Shown here one piece after another: positions 36,838 to 45,209 of a stretch of DNA of 50,430 nucleotides (its first letter is position 1; every line of letters starts with the position of its first letter). Under the pieces are notes generated by a model. The model made no database searches, was not told the DNA's origin, and saw only the letters and a program-made list of their open reading frames with translations. The translations under genes were made by a program, and so were the position numbers. Origin of the DNA: Aquitalea aquatica (GTDB lineage: Bacteria; Pseudomonadota; Gammaproteobacteria; Burkholderiales; Chromobacteriaceae); contig NZ_JACERN010000032.1 of the NCBI RefSeq assembly GCF_013911085.1, positions 1 to 50,430 of the forward strand, read 5' to 3'.

Positions 36838-38211
36838 TCAGGACTCCTGTGGCTGAGCAGCGGCGAGCTGCTTGCGTGCTTCGATCTGGCCCACCATGCG
36901 CAGATAGCTGTCTTCATCCAGCTGGTAGCGCAGCACGAATAGCAGTGCGAGTACGAACATAGCGGCGGGAATCAGCGTCATCATCAGGGCGATCCAGTCT
37001 TGTGCCCGCGGCGTGATATGGGCCGCGTCGTAGCCGGCATACTGCAGGATCAGTCCGGCCAGCCCGCCGGCAATGGCCATGGCTACCTTGGTGATGAAGT
37101 TGAAATAGCCGTAGATGGCACCTTCGGTGCGTACATGGTGCTTCCATTCGGCGTATTCCACGGTGTCGGCCACCATGGCGTACATGCAGACAAAGATACT
37201 GCCCATGGCGGCGCTGTATATGCAGACGCAGGCCATGATGGCCAGCCGGCTGTCACCCGCCAGCCAGTACTGGTAGGCCAGTGCCAAGGCACCGGCACCG
37301 AGGGTGAGCAGGGTCAGTTTTTTCTTGCCGAAACGGGAAATCAGCTGTTCCGAGGCAATGGTGCCAGCCACATTGGCCACGGTCTGGATGGCGAAAAAGC
37401 TGGCGGTATAGGCTTCATCGCGCAGGACATAGTTGATGTAGTAAATGGCGGCGGCCATCCACACGCTGTAGGCGATATAGGTAAACACGGTGAACATGGA
37501 CAGGTGGAACAAGGGCAGGTTGCCGGTGATGGCCTGCACCATCTGGCGCAGGCTGGGCGCTTCGTCCTTGTGCTGGTGGATGCGCTCCTTGGTCATGGCA
37601 AAGCAGGCATAGAACAGTAGGGTGGCCAGCACGGCGAACAGGGCGATGGTGAGCTGGTAGCCGGTGCGCGGATCGGCAAAGCGGCGAATCAGCTGGTCGG
37701 CATACACCGACACCACAAAGTAGCCCAGGGTGGCAAACACCATGCGATAGACCGACAGCGAGGAGCGCGACATGGCGTGCTGGGTCAGCATATTGTTCAT
37801 GGCCGAATAGGGGGTATTCACCGTGGTGTAGGCCAGGCAGTACACGGTGTAGCTCACCAGGGCGTAGGTAAACTTGTAGCTGGTGTCCGGGGTGCTGAAG
37901 CACAGTACGGTCAGTACACCCAGCGGCAGTGCGCCATACAAGAGATAGGGCCGCAGCTTGCCGTGGCGGCTGTGGGTCTTGTCGATGGCGTAGCCCAGCA
38001 GGATGTTGAACAGCGCGTCGATGATGCGGGCGATCAGGAAGATCAGGCTGGCTTCACCTGCGCTCAGGCCAAAGATATTGGTATAGAAAAACAGCAGGAA
38101 TAGCGACACGGCACCAAACGACAGATTGGACGCCATGTCGCCCAGTCCATAAGCTACTTTTTCACGCAGGCCCAGTTTGACATCGGCGGCGGACAGGGCA
38201 GGGGCAGACAT
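36838..38211 (-). CDS. GPH-family sugar:cation symporter (MFS)
   Basis: A 457-residue protein with about 12 membrane helices, of the glycoside-pentoside-hexuronide symporter family (MelB/UidB type). Signature elements are YGLGDMASNLSFG near the N-terminus, IARIIDALFNILLGYAIDKTHSRHGKLRPYLL (D and R residues conserved; given here only as key positions) and the MVADTVEYAEW region late in the protein. It would import the glycoside split by the GH3 enzyme encoded 1 base downstream. Start ATG 38211, with GGAGA 12 bases upstream. First gene of a two-gene operon; no dedicated regulator is adjacent. Confidence 0.88.
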   Translation of the reverse strand: MSAPALSAADVKLGLREKVAYGLGDMASNLSFGAVSLFLLFFYTNIFGLSAGEASLIFLIARIIDALFNILLGYAIDKTHSRHGKLRPYLLYGALPLGVLTVLCFSTPDTSYKFTYALVSYTVYCLAYTTVNTPYSAMNNMLTQHAMSRSSLSVYRMVFATLGYFVVSVYADQLIRRFADPRTGYQLTIALFAVLATLLFYACFAMTKERIHQHKDEAPSLRQMVQAITGNLPLFHLSMFTVFTYIAYSVWMAAAIYYINYVLRDEAYTASFFAIQTVANVAGTIASEQLISRFGKKKLTLLTLGAGALALAYQYWLAGDSRLAIMACVCIYSAAMGSIFVCMYAMVADTVEYAEWKHHVRTEGAIYGYFNFITKVAMAIAGGLAGLILQYAGYDAAHITPRAQDWIALMMTLIPAAMFVLALLFVLRYQLDEDSYLRMVGQIEARKQLAAAQPQES

Positions 38212-38362
38212 GTGATGGTTCTCCAGAGTAAGCCGGGCTTGGCGCAAGCTTGCCTGCCACGGCGGGAATGGGCTCTACCATAGCAGCGCTGCCATGCTGT
38301 GCTCTGGCCATTCCGTTCTGGAAATTTCCGTTTTTTTAAGATGCCATTTCCATGTACGGGGC

Positions 38363-38393
38363 AAAAAAAATGCCAACCCACAAAGGAGTTGGC
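38363..38393 (-). terminator. Rho-independent terminator after fruA
   Basis: On the minus strand, GCCAAC/GTTGGC stem (38393-38388 with 38377-38372), imperfect upper stem, then eight T residues. Almost the same as the terminator at 34314-34344, including the CTCTCGG flank before it. Confidence 0.88.
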
Positions 38394-38452
38394 CCGAGAG
38401 AGGGAAATTGGTAACCGGCCACCATCTGCTGTGGTCTGCCGGTGTGACGGCT

Positions 38453-40162
38453 TTACTGGGTCACGGGTTTTTTCAGCACGCGCAGCATCACGGCGGTCAG
38501 CACCGTGCCCACCACCAGGGCGACCAGATAGGAACCCAGATTGGTGACGGCATTGGGGATGGGCAGCACGAACACGCCACCGTGCGGTACTTTCAGTTCC
38601 ACGCCCATGGCCATGGAGATGGCACCGGTCACGGCCGAACCCACCATCAGCGATGGAATCACCCGCAGCGGATCGCGGGCGGCAAAGGGAATCGCCCCTT
38701 CGCTGATGAAGGAAATGCCCAGCACGCCAGCGGCCTTGCCGGCTTCGCGCTCGTCGGCGGTAAAGCGGTCGGCAAACAGCTTGGTGGCCAGGGCAATACC
38801 CAGCGGCGGGGTCATGCCGGCTGCCATCACGGCGGCCATCGGGGTGTAGACCTGGCTGGCGATCAGGCCGGTGGCAAAGGCGTAGGCTGCCTTGTTCACC
38901 GGGCCGCCCATGTCAAAGGCCATCATCGCGCCCAGAATGGCACCCAGCAGCAGGGCGCTGCTGCCCTGCATGCTCTTGAGTGCTTCGGTCAGCATCGCCA
39001 GCAGGGCGGCTACCGGCGTACCGATGACGTAGATCATCAGCAGGCCCACCAGCAGGGAGCCCAGCACCGGCAGGATCAGTACCGGCTTCAGGCCGTCCAG
39101 ATTACGTCCCAGCTGGATTTTCTTGTTCAGCCAGTCAGTGCCGTAACCGGCGATGAAACCGGCGGCAATACCACCGAGAAAGCCGGAGCCCAGGCTGGCG
39201 GCCAACATGCCGCCCACCATGCCGGGGGCAATGCCCGGACGGTTGGCGATGGAGTAGGAGATATAACCAGCCAGAATCGGCACCATCAGCGCAAACGCCG
39301 ACTTGGCACCAATCTGGAACAAGGCCCAGGCCAGCGTGCCCTTGTGCGCGTCGTCAAAGGCGTAAATGCCGCCCAGCGCAAAAGCCAGCGCAATCATGAT
39401 GCCGCCAGCAGTGACGAAGGGCAGCATGAAGGACACGCCAGTCATCAGATGCTTGTAGGGGCCGCTGCGCTGTTCGCTTTGGCTGGCTGTTGCTGCCGTG
39501 GCCGCCGCGGTGCTGCCGGCGGCCTGGCTGGCCGCGTGCGGCTGGGCTTCGGCAATGGCGCGACGCACCAGGTTTTCGCCATCGTTGATGGCCGGCTTGG
39601 TGCCGCTGGAGTACAAGCGTTTGCCAACAAAGCGCGCCAGATCGACCTGGGTATCTGCCGCGATGATCACCACATCGGCCAGACGGATTTCATCGGCAGT
39701 CAGGGTGTCCTGTGCGCCGACCGAACCCTGGGTTTCCACGCGGATGCTGTGGCCCAGCTTTTGTGCTGCCTGGCTCAGGCCTTCAGCGGCCATGAAGGTG
39801 TGGGCAATGCCGGTGGGGCAGGAGGTAATGCCGACAATGCGCAGCGCGCTGCTGGCGGTCTGGGCGTTCAGGCTGGCCTTGAGCTGGCCTTCGGCATCGG
39901 CTAGTACGGCTTCCAGTGAGCTGAGCAGGGTGTGGCTGTTGGCAAAACGCACGTCTTGCGCGGCGGCTTCACCCAGCAGCAGCACCGCATCGGCACTGGC
40001 GATGGCGCTGGCGCTCAGCGGCTGTTGCACGCCCTGTGCGGTATGAATTTCCACATCGATCTTGTGTTTCAGCTTGCTTGCCGCCTGACGCAAGGCTTCA
40101 CCAGCCAACATGGCCTGGGTGCTGCGGTCTGGGGCTGCAATTACTGCCAGCAGGTTTGCCAT
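38453..40162 (-). CDS. fruA: Fructose PTS permease EIIBC
   Basis: A 569-residue membrane permease that imports fructose and makes fructose-1-phosphate. Residues 1-100 are a degenerate EIIB-like domain lacking the cysteine. A second EIIB domain (about 106-200) has the phosphocysteine C115 in [15 protein letters not shown]. After an Ala-rich linker (about 210-235), EIIC starts near [18 protein letters not shown] and ends at the C-terminus. ATG 40162 has AGGAGA upstream. It is separated from fruK by 213 bases that contain a 114-bp repeat, so its expression may differ from fruBK. Confidence 0.95.
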   Translation of the reverse strand: MANLLAVIAAPDRSTQAMLAGEALRQAASKLKHKIDVEIHTAQGVQQPLSASAIASADAVLLLGEAAAQDVRFANSHTLLSSLEAVLADAEGQLKASLNAQTASSALRIVGITSCPTGIAHTFMAAEGLSQAAQKLGHSIRVETQGSVGAQDTLTADEIRLADVVIIAADTQVDLARFVGKRLYSSGTKPAINDGENLVRRAIAEAQPHAASQAAGSTAAATAATASQSEQRSGPYKHLMTGVSFMLPFVTAGGIMIALAFALGGIYAFDDAHKGTLAWALFQIGAKSAFALMVPILAGYISYSIANRPGIAPGMVGGMLAASLGSGFLGGIAAGFIAGYGTDWLNKKIQLGRNLDGLKPVLILPVLGSLLVGLLMIYVIGTPVAALLAMLTEALKSMQGSSALLLGAILGAMMAFDMGGPVNKAAYAFATGLIASQVYTPMAAVMAAGMTPPLGIALATKLFADRFTADEREAGKAAGVLGISFISEGAIPFAARDPLRVIPSLMVGSAVTGAISMAMGVELKVPHGGVFVLPIPNAVTNLGSYLVALVVGTVLTAVMLRVLKKPVTQ

Positions 40163-40262
40163 TGTCTTTCTCCTAGTTTTGTCTGCCTGTTGTTGTTGCT
40201 TTGCTGATGATCTGCCGCGTGGCGGGGGTGGTGAGTCTTGCCTGCCCGCAGCATGATGGTTT

Positions 40263-40376
40263 AGAGCAGCTAACAAAAAACCTGATGCGGCGTTGCGCCT
40301 CCTGGTCGTACTGCTTGTACTGTCTGCGTCGGCGCGCCTTGCCTCAGGAATGCTGCGCTATTTTGTTAACCGCTCT
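40263..40376 (-). repeat. 114-bp dispersed element with inverted ends, copy 2
   Basis: The first 16 bases (AGAGCAGCTAACAAAA) and the complement of the last 16 (AGAGCGGTTAACAAAA) match at 14 of 16 positions. Inside are a GGCG/CGCC hairpin around AAC and a GTAC repeat, so the RNA could fold. Its last base is the first base of the fruK stop triplet on this strand. Opposite orientation to copy 1. No transposase; MITE-like. Whether it has target duplications cannot be read with confidence. Confidence 0.8.
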
Positions 40377-41332
40377 TACTGCAAGTGCTGCACTTCCACT
40401 TGCCGTGCCAGTTGTTCCACCTGGTCGCGTGCCGGCAGGTGTGGGCCGATGCGCGCCAGCTTGGCAGTGGCAAAGGCCACGGCCAGCCGGGCACGGTCTT
40501 CACCTGCCAGTCGCTGGTGGCGCGCAGCGCTGAGGCCGGCTACCAGTGCGTCACCTGCACCCACGGTGCTGAGCGGGTTTTGTACCGGCAGTCGCGCCAG
40601 CAGCGCCGGGCTGCTGTCCAGCACAAACAGCGCGCCTTCCTCGCCCAGCGACACCACCACCTCGGCCACGCCGGCCTGTTGCAGTTGGCGGGCGCAGGCG
40701 AGGACATCGTCCAGGGTGGGCAGGGGGCGTCCCGCCCATTGCTCCAGTTCGTGGCGATTCGGCTTGATGCAGTCCGGCAGGCTGGCGCGTGGCGCGGCCA
40801 GTGCGCTGGCCAGTGCCGGGCCGCTGCTGTCCAGCAGCACATGCGCGCCCCATTGGCGCAGCTTGCCGATCAGCACCGGTAGCCGCTCCGGCTCCAGCCC
40901 TTGCGGCAGGCTGCCGGCCAGCACGATCTGGCTGCCGGGGTTGATGTCTGCCGCCAGCAGGGTGAGCAGGCGTTCCCACTGGGCTTCGCCCACCGTCAGG
41001 CCGGGCAGGTTGATGTCGGTGGTGCTGGCATTGGCCAGATCAGACAGCTTGATGTTGACGCGGGTATCGCCCGCCACACGGATAAAGCGGTCGGCAATGC
41101 CCTTGTCCTTGAACAGGGCTTCGAAAGCCTCGCTGTTATTGCGGCCGAGCAGGCCGGTGGCCAGCACCGGCAAGCCCCAGTCGGCCAGGCAGCTGGCAAC
41201 GTTGACGCCCTTGCCGCCGGCATTGCTGCTGCTGGACAGCGCCAGGTTGACTGCGCCGGGCTGAAAATTCTGCACGCAGACGGTCTGGTCGATGGCCGGA
41301 TTCAGGGTAATGGTGATCAGCGGGCTATTCAT
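40376..41332 (-). CDS. fruK: 1-phosphofructokinase
   Basis: FruK phosphorylates fructose-1-phosphate to fructose-1,6-bisphosphate. The 318-residue PfkB-type kinase starts MNSPLITITLNPAIDQTV. SNAGGKGVNVA is the sugar-binding motif and GAGDALVAGL holds the catalytic aspartate. ITLNPAID is typical of FruK over other sugar kinases. Its ATG overlaps the fruB stop (ATGA, 4 bases), so translation is coupled. The TAA at its end abuts a 114-bp repeat. Confidence 0.96.
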   Translation of the reverse strand: MNSPLITITLNPAIDQTVCVQNFQPGAVNLALSSSSNAGGKGVNVASCLADWGLPVLATGLLGRNNSEAFEALFKDKGIADRFIRVAGDTRVNIKLSDLANASTTDINLPGLTVGEAQWERLLTLLAADINPGSQIVLAGSLPQGLEPERLPVLIGKLRQWGAHVLLDSSGPALASALAAPRASLPDCIKPNRHELEQWAGRPLPTLDDVLACARQLQQAGVAEVVVSLGEEGALFVLDSSPALLARLPVQNPLSTVGAGDALVAGLSAARHQRLAGEDRARLAVAFATAKLARIGPHLPARDQVEQLARQVEVQHLQ

Positions 41333-43833
41333 GACAGCAGGCTCTGCAAGGCGCGGACTTCTTCGGCGCTATCGCAATCCAGTGCCTGCTGCGCCAGTGC
41401 GGCCAGCTTGGCAAAGTCGCTGCCGCGCAGGCGGGCCTTGACGCTGGCGACGTCACGCGGACTCATCGACAGTTCGTTGACACCCAGGCCGGTGAGCAGG
41501 GCGGCACCGAAGGGGTCGCCGGCAATGCCGCCGCACACACCTACCCAGCGGCCATGCAGGGCTGCACCCTGTACGGTCTGGTGGATCAGGCGCAGCACGG
41601 CGGGGTGCAGGCTGTCGGCTTCTGCCGCCAGTTCCGGATGCTGGCGGTCGATGGCCAGAGCGTACTGGGTGAGGTCGTTGGTGCCGATGGAGAAAAAGTC
41701 CACATGCTCGGCCAGCTTGTCGGCCAGGGTGGCGGCGGCAGGGACTTCCACCATGATGCCGATCGGAACCACCGGGGCATCCAGCTCGCGGCGGATGCCT
41801 TCACACAGGCCCTTCAGGCGGGTGATTTCCTTGAGCGAGGTAATCATCGGGAACATGATGGACAGCGGCTGACCACCACGGGCGGCGCGGTATAGTGCGC
41901 GCAGTTGTGGTTCCAGCAGGTCGCGGCGGCGCAGCAGCAGGCGGGCACCACGCATGCCGAGGAAGGGGTTTTCCTCATGCGGCAGGTTCAGATAGGGCAC
42001 TTGCTTGTCGCCGCCGATATCCAGCGTGCGCACGATCAGCGGGCGGCCTTCCAGTGCCTGCAGCATGCCCTGATAGGTAGCCAGTTGTTCTGCTTCGTCT
42101 GGGCTGTCGTCACGTTCCAGGAACAGGAACTCGGTACGCATTAGGCCCACGCCTTCGGCGCCAGAGGCAATGGCCGCAGCCACCTGGTCCGGGCGGTTGA
42201 CGTTGGCGGCCACTTCCACGCGGTGGCCGTCGCGGGTTTCTGCCGGCAGGCTGCGTTCGGCTTCTTCGCGCTCTTTGCGCAGTTGCTGTTGCGCCATCCA
42301 CTCGCGGGCGGATTTGAGGTCGAGTTCGCTCGGGCTCAGGTAGAGCCGGCCGCTCTGGCCATCCAGAATGGCGGCGGTGCCATTGGCGACGCCAAGCAGG
42401 CCGGGGCCACCAGCTACCAGTGCCGGCAGGCCCAGCGTGCGCGCCAGAATGGCGGTGTGCGAAGTGGGGCCGCCCTGGGCGGTGGCCAGACCAATCACCT
42501 TGTTGGTATCCAGCCCGGCGGTATCGGACGGCGATAAATCGCTAGCCAGCAGAATGCAGTTGTCCGGCAGCTCGGCCAGGGTGGTGGCCTGCAGGCTGGG
42601 GTCGATCTTGCCCAGCACGCGGCGGCCCACGTCGCGCAGGTCGGCCGCACGGGCGGCCAACAGCTGGTTGCCCAGCGCGGCCAGGCGGTCGGCCAGCCGT
42701 TCCACCGCCTGATGCCAGGACCAGGCCACGCCGTGGCCTTCCACCATCAGCTGGCAGGACAGGGTGATGAGGTCGGTATCGCTCAGCAGTTCGGCCTGCG
42801 CTTTGAAAATGGCGGCTTCGGCATTACCCAGGCGCTGGGCGGTGTCTTCGGCCAGCTTGGCCAGTTCGGCGCGGGTTTCTGCCAGTGCGACATGCAGCTT
42901 GTCACCGGCTTCGGCCAGGGCCAGCGGGTGATCGGGAATGGCCGGCAGGCCGTGGGTCAGCACATGTACCTGCCCAATCGCCAGACCGGGGCTGGCGCTG
43001 ATGCCGGCCACTTCCAGCGGGTGGCCGGGCGGCTGCCAGTTGTGTTCGCTGCGCTGGGCCTGGGCTTTTTGCGCGGCCAGGGCTGCGTCGGTCTGTTCCT
43101 GTGCGGTCAGGCGGCTCATCACCCCTTGCAGGGCTTGCAGCAGGCCAGCGGCATCGTTGCCTTCGGCCGATACCACCAGCCGGTCGCCACGTTGCAAGCC
43201 CAGTTGCAGCAGGGAAATCATGTTTTTGGCATCGGCCACATGGTGGCCATGGCGTACTTGCACTTGTGCGGCGTACTGACGGGCGGTTTCCACCCAGGCG
43301 GTGGCCGGACGGGCGTGCAGGCCGTTGGGGTAGTCCACCACCCATTCGAACTGTTCGGCCAGGTCGCCGGCTGCGGTAGCTGCCTGGGCCGGCGCGGCCG
43401 CGCTATCGGACAGGGCGGCGATCAGCTCTTGCGTATCGCTGGTGGCAAACAGCTGCTGCAGGCGGGTTTCGTCCTGCAGCAGGCGGGTAAGACGACGCAG
43501 CAGCTGGATGTGTTCGTCCGACTGGGCGGCAATAGCAAACAGCAGGTGGGTGACCTGCCCCGGATTCCACTCCAGCCCCTGCGGAATCTGCAGGATGGCG
43601 ATACCGGTGCGCTTGATCAGGTGGCGGTCTTCCACCATGCCGTGCGGAATGGATACGCCATGCCCCAGGAAGGTGTTGGCCACGGCTTCACGCGCCAGCA
43701 GGCTGTCGATATAGGCGGCATCGATACAGCCGGCGCGGGCCAGCAGCTGGCCGGCCTGGCGGATGGCGTCTTCCTTGCTGGCAGGTGCCGTGGCAAGGCA
43801 AATCAGTTCCGGATGGATCAGGTCGTGCGACAT
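41329..43833 (-). CDS. fruB: Multiphosphoryl transfer protein: EIIA-HPr-EI fusion
   Basis: An 834-residue cytoplasmic protein passing phosphate from PEP to FruA. Domains in order: fructose EIIA (about 1-145, phosphohistidine H64 in GVSIPHG); HPr (about 162-250, H173 in PNGLHARPA, with the regulatory-serine region KNMISLLQLGL); enzyme I (about 272-834, H459 in GGPTSHTAILAR, then NVNRPDQ, MRTEFLFL, SIGTNDLTQYALA and a CGG motif). The fusion means fructose uptake needs no separate EI or HPr. The start at ATG 43833 has AGGAG 10 bases upstream. First gene of fruBKA, under the operator at 43923-43936. Confidence 0.96.
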   Translation of the reverse strand: MSHDLIHPELICLATAPASKEDAIRQAGQLLARAGCIDAAYIDSLLAREAVANTFLGHGVSIPHGMVEDRHLIKRTGIAILQIPQGLEWNPGQVTHLLFAIAAQSDEHIQLLRRLTRLLQDETRLQQLFATSDTQELIAALSDSAAAPAQAATAAGDLAEQFEWVVDYPNGLHARPATAWVETARQYAAQVQVRHGHHVADAKNMISLLQLGLQRGDRLVVSAEGNDAAGLLQALQGVMSRLTAQEQTDAALAAQKAQAQRSEHNWQPPGHPLEVAGISASPGLAIGQVHVLTHGLPAIPDHPLALAEAGDKLHVALAETRAELAKLAEDTAQRLGNAEAAIFKAQAELLSDTDLITLSCQLMVEGHGVAWSWHQAVERLADRLAALGNQLLAARAADLRDVGRRVLGKIDPSLQATTLAELPDNCILLASDLSPSDTAGLDTNKVIGLATAQGGPTSHTAILARTLGLPALVAGGPGLLGVANGTAAILDGQSGRLYLSPSELDLKSAREWMAQQQLRKEREEAERSLPAETRDGHRVEVAANVNRPDQVAAAIASGAEGVGLMRTEFLFLERDDSPDEAEQLATYQGMLQALEGRPLIVRTLDIGGDKQVPYLNLPHEENPFLGMRGARLLLRRRDLLEPQLRALYRAARGGQPLSIMFPMITSLKEITRLKGLCEGIRRELDAPVVPIGIMVEVPAAATLADKLAEHVDFFSIGTNDLTQYALAIDRQHPELAAEADSLHPAVLRLIHQTVQGAALHGRWVGVCGGIAGDPFGAALLTGLGVNELSMSPRDVASVKARLRGSDFAKLAALAQQALDCDSAEEVRALQSLLS

Positions 43834-43920
43834 CGGGAGTGGTCTCCTGGTACTGTTATTTTGCTGCATTGCACCCAAAAAGGGGCGGTGCTGGCTATTG
43901 TCTGGCGTTGCGTTGATGGC

Positions 43921-43949
43921 ATTGAAATCGATTACACAACACCTGTCAA
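43921..43949 (-). promoter_or_regulatory. Promoter of fruBKA
   Basis: On the minus strand, perfect TTGACA (43949-43944), a 17-base spacer and TTCAAT (43926-43921). The FruR-like operator at 43923-43936 overlaps the -10 and spacer, as expected for a repressor site. Confidence 0.7.
43923..43936. promoter_or_regulatory. FruR/Cra-like operator 1 (fruB promoter)
   Basis: TGAAATCGATTACA, an imperfect palindrome centred on CG, the usual form of LacI-family sites. It matches operator 2 at 11 or more of 14 positions. Confidence 0.65.
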
Positions 43950-44057
43950 TATTGATCGTAGATCATCTTGATCAAACAACATCTTACTTGCTAATGATCC
44001 TTGTAATTAAAGGCTTGCAAAGCTTTTTGACTTGATGCAGGATCACGACAATCTGAC

Positions 44058-44071
44058 TGAAAACGATTGCA
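44058..44071. promoter_or_regulatory. FruR/Cra-like operator 2 (fruR start)
   Basis: TGAAAACGATTGCA, 2 bases before the fruR ATG. Same TGAAA-x-CGATT-x-CA form as operator 1. It overlaps the ribosome-binding region, suggesting autorepression. Confidence 0.6.
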
Positions 44072-44073
44072 AA

Positions 44074-45054
44074 ATGACCGTACGCATCAAGGATGTTGCC
44101 CTGGCTGCAGGTGTTTCGGTAGCCACGGTGTCACGTGCGCTGGGCGATGGCCCGGTCAGCGATGAACTGCGCAAGAAGGTGGAAGCCGCCGTGGCCGCCA
44201 CCGGCTATCTGCCCAATCTGTCGGCGCGGCGCTTGCGCTCACAGCACAGCCACACCATCGGGCTGATTGTGTCGGACATCCGCAACCCCTTCTTTACTGC
44301 GGTCAGCCGTGCCGTGGAAGACGCGGCCTACGCGGTGGGCATGCGCGTCATCCTGTGCAATACCGACGAGAACCCGCAAAAAGAAGCCATGTATCTGCGG
44401 CTGATGCAGGAGGAGCGGGTGACTGGCGTGATCTTTGCCCCCACCCGTGCCACGGCACAGAAGCTGGACCCGCAGCAGCTGGGCTTTCCGGTAGTGCTGA
44501 TCGATCGTGCCGCCCCGCCCGGCCACGCCGATGCCGTGGTGCTGGACAATGCCGAGGCGGCCAGCCTGCTGGTGGAGCATCTGCTGGCGCAGGGCTATCA
44601 GCGCATTGGTGGTTTGTTTGGCAATACCAGTACCACCGGGGCCGAGCGCTATGCCGGGGTGCTGGCGGCCATGCAGCGGCACGGTTTGCAGGCCGAAGCG
44701 CGCTTTATTGCCCCCACGCCGGAGGCCGCCGAACAGGCCATGCGCGCCTGGCTGGCCGAGCCTGCCGTGCCGCAGGCCCTGATCGCCAGCAATGGTCTGG
44801 TGCTGCTGGGTATGCTGCGCGGTGCCCGTGCCGCTGGCATTGCCATTCCACAGCAGCTGGCGCTGGCCGGTTTTGACAATGACAACTGGACCGAGCTGGC
44901 TGGCCCCGGCCTGACGGTGATCGAGCAGCCGGTGTACGACATTGGCCGCACCGCCATGAAAATGCTGCTGGAACGGCTGGAAGACCCGGCGCGCAGCGCG
45001 CGCAAGGTGGTGCTGTCCGGGCGGCTGGTGGTGCGGGGATCGACATCGGCTTAG
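44074..45054 (+). CDS. fruR: LacI-family fructose operon regulator (FruR/Cra-like)
   Basis: A 326-residue LacI/GalR regulator. The N-terminal HTH is IKDVALAAGVSVATVSRAL with the hinge YLPNLSARRLRSQ; the periplasmic-binding-like effector domain starts at TIGLIVSDIRNPFF. Divergent placement beside fruBKA and the paired operators make fructose control likely; the effector in this family is usually fructose-1-phosphate (known for relatives, inferred here). I start at ATG 44074; the frame extends 14 codons upstream without HTH similarity. No strong ribosome site is seen. A terminator follows. Confidence 0.9.
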   Translation: MTVRIKDVALAAGVSVATVSRALGDGPVSDELRKKVEAAVAATGYLPNLSARRLRSQHSHTIGLIVSDIRNPFFTAVSRAVEDAAYAVGMRVILCNTDENPQKEAMYLRLMQEERVTGVIFAPTRATAQKLDPQQLGFPVVLIDRAAPPGHADAVVLDNAEAASLLVEHLLAQGYQRIGGLFGNTSTTGAERYAGVLAAMQRHGLQAEARFIAPTPEAAEQAMRAWLAEPAVPQALIASNGLVLLGMLRGARAAGIAIPQQLALAGFDNDNWTELAGPGLTVIEQPVYDIGRTAMKMLLERLEDPARSARKVVLSGRLVVRGSTSA

Positions 45055-45101
45055 CGAACTGCTGAATGGGTGGTGGCAAGCCCTCATCACGTGACAATGA
45101 C

Positions 45102-45145
45102 AATGGCCTTGATCATGATGTATGCATGATGAGGCCATTTTTTTA
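45102..45145 (+). terminator. Rho-independent terminator after fruR
   Basis: AATGGCCT (45102-45109) pairs with AGGCCATT (45132-45139), with an inner ATCATG/CATGAT pairing, then a run of T residues. Confidence 0.88.
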
Positions 45146-45209
45146 TCCAGCGTGCTTTTGCCCCTGCCCGGGCTGGCTTGGCTGGAGTCCATTTTTCGTG
45201 AGTGATGAC

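Noticed and set aside
38294-39904. A 536-residue plus-strand frame across fruA, and another at 42712-43971 across fruB
   Set aside because: Both are antisense shadows with biased composition and no ribosome site or family features; fruA and fruB explain the region fully.
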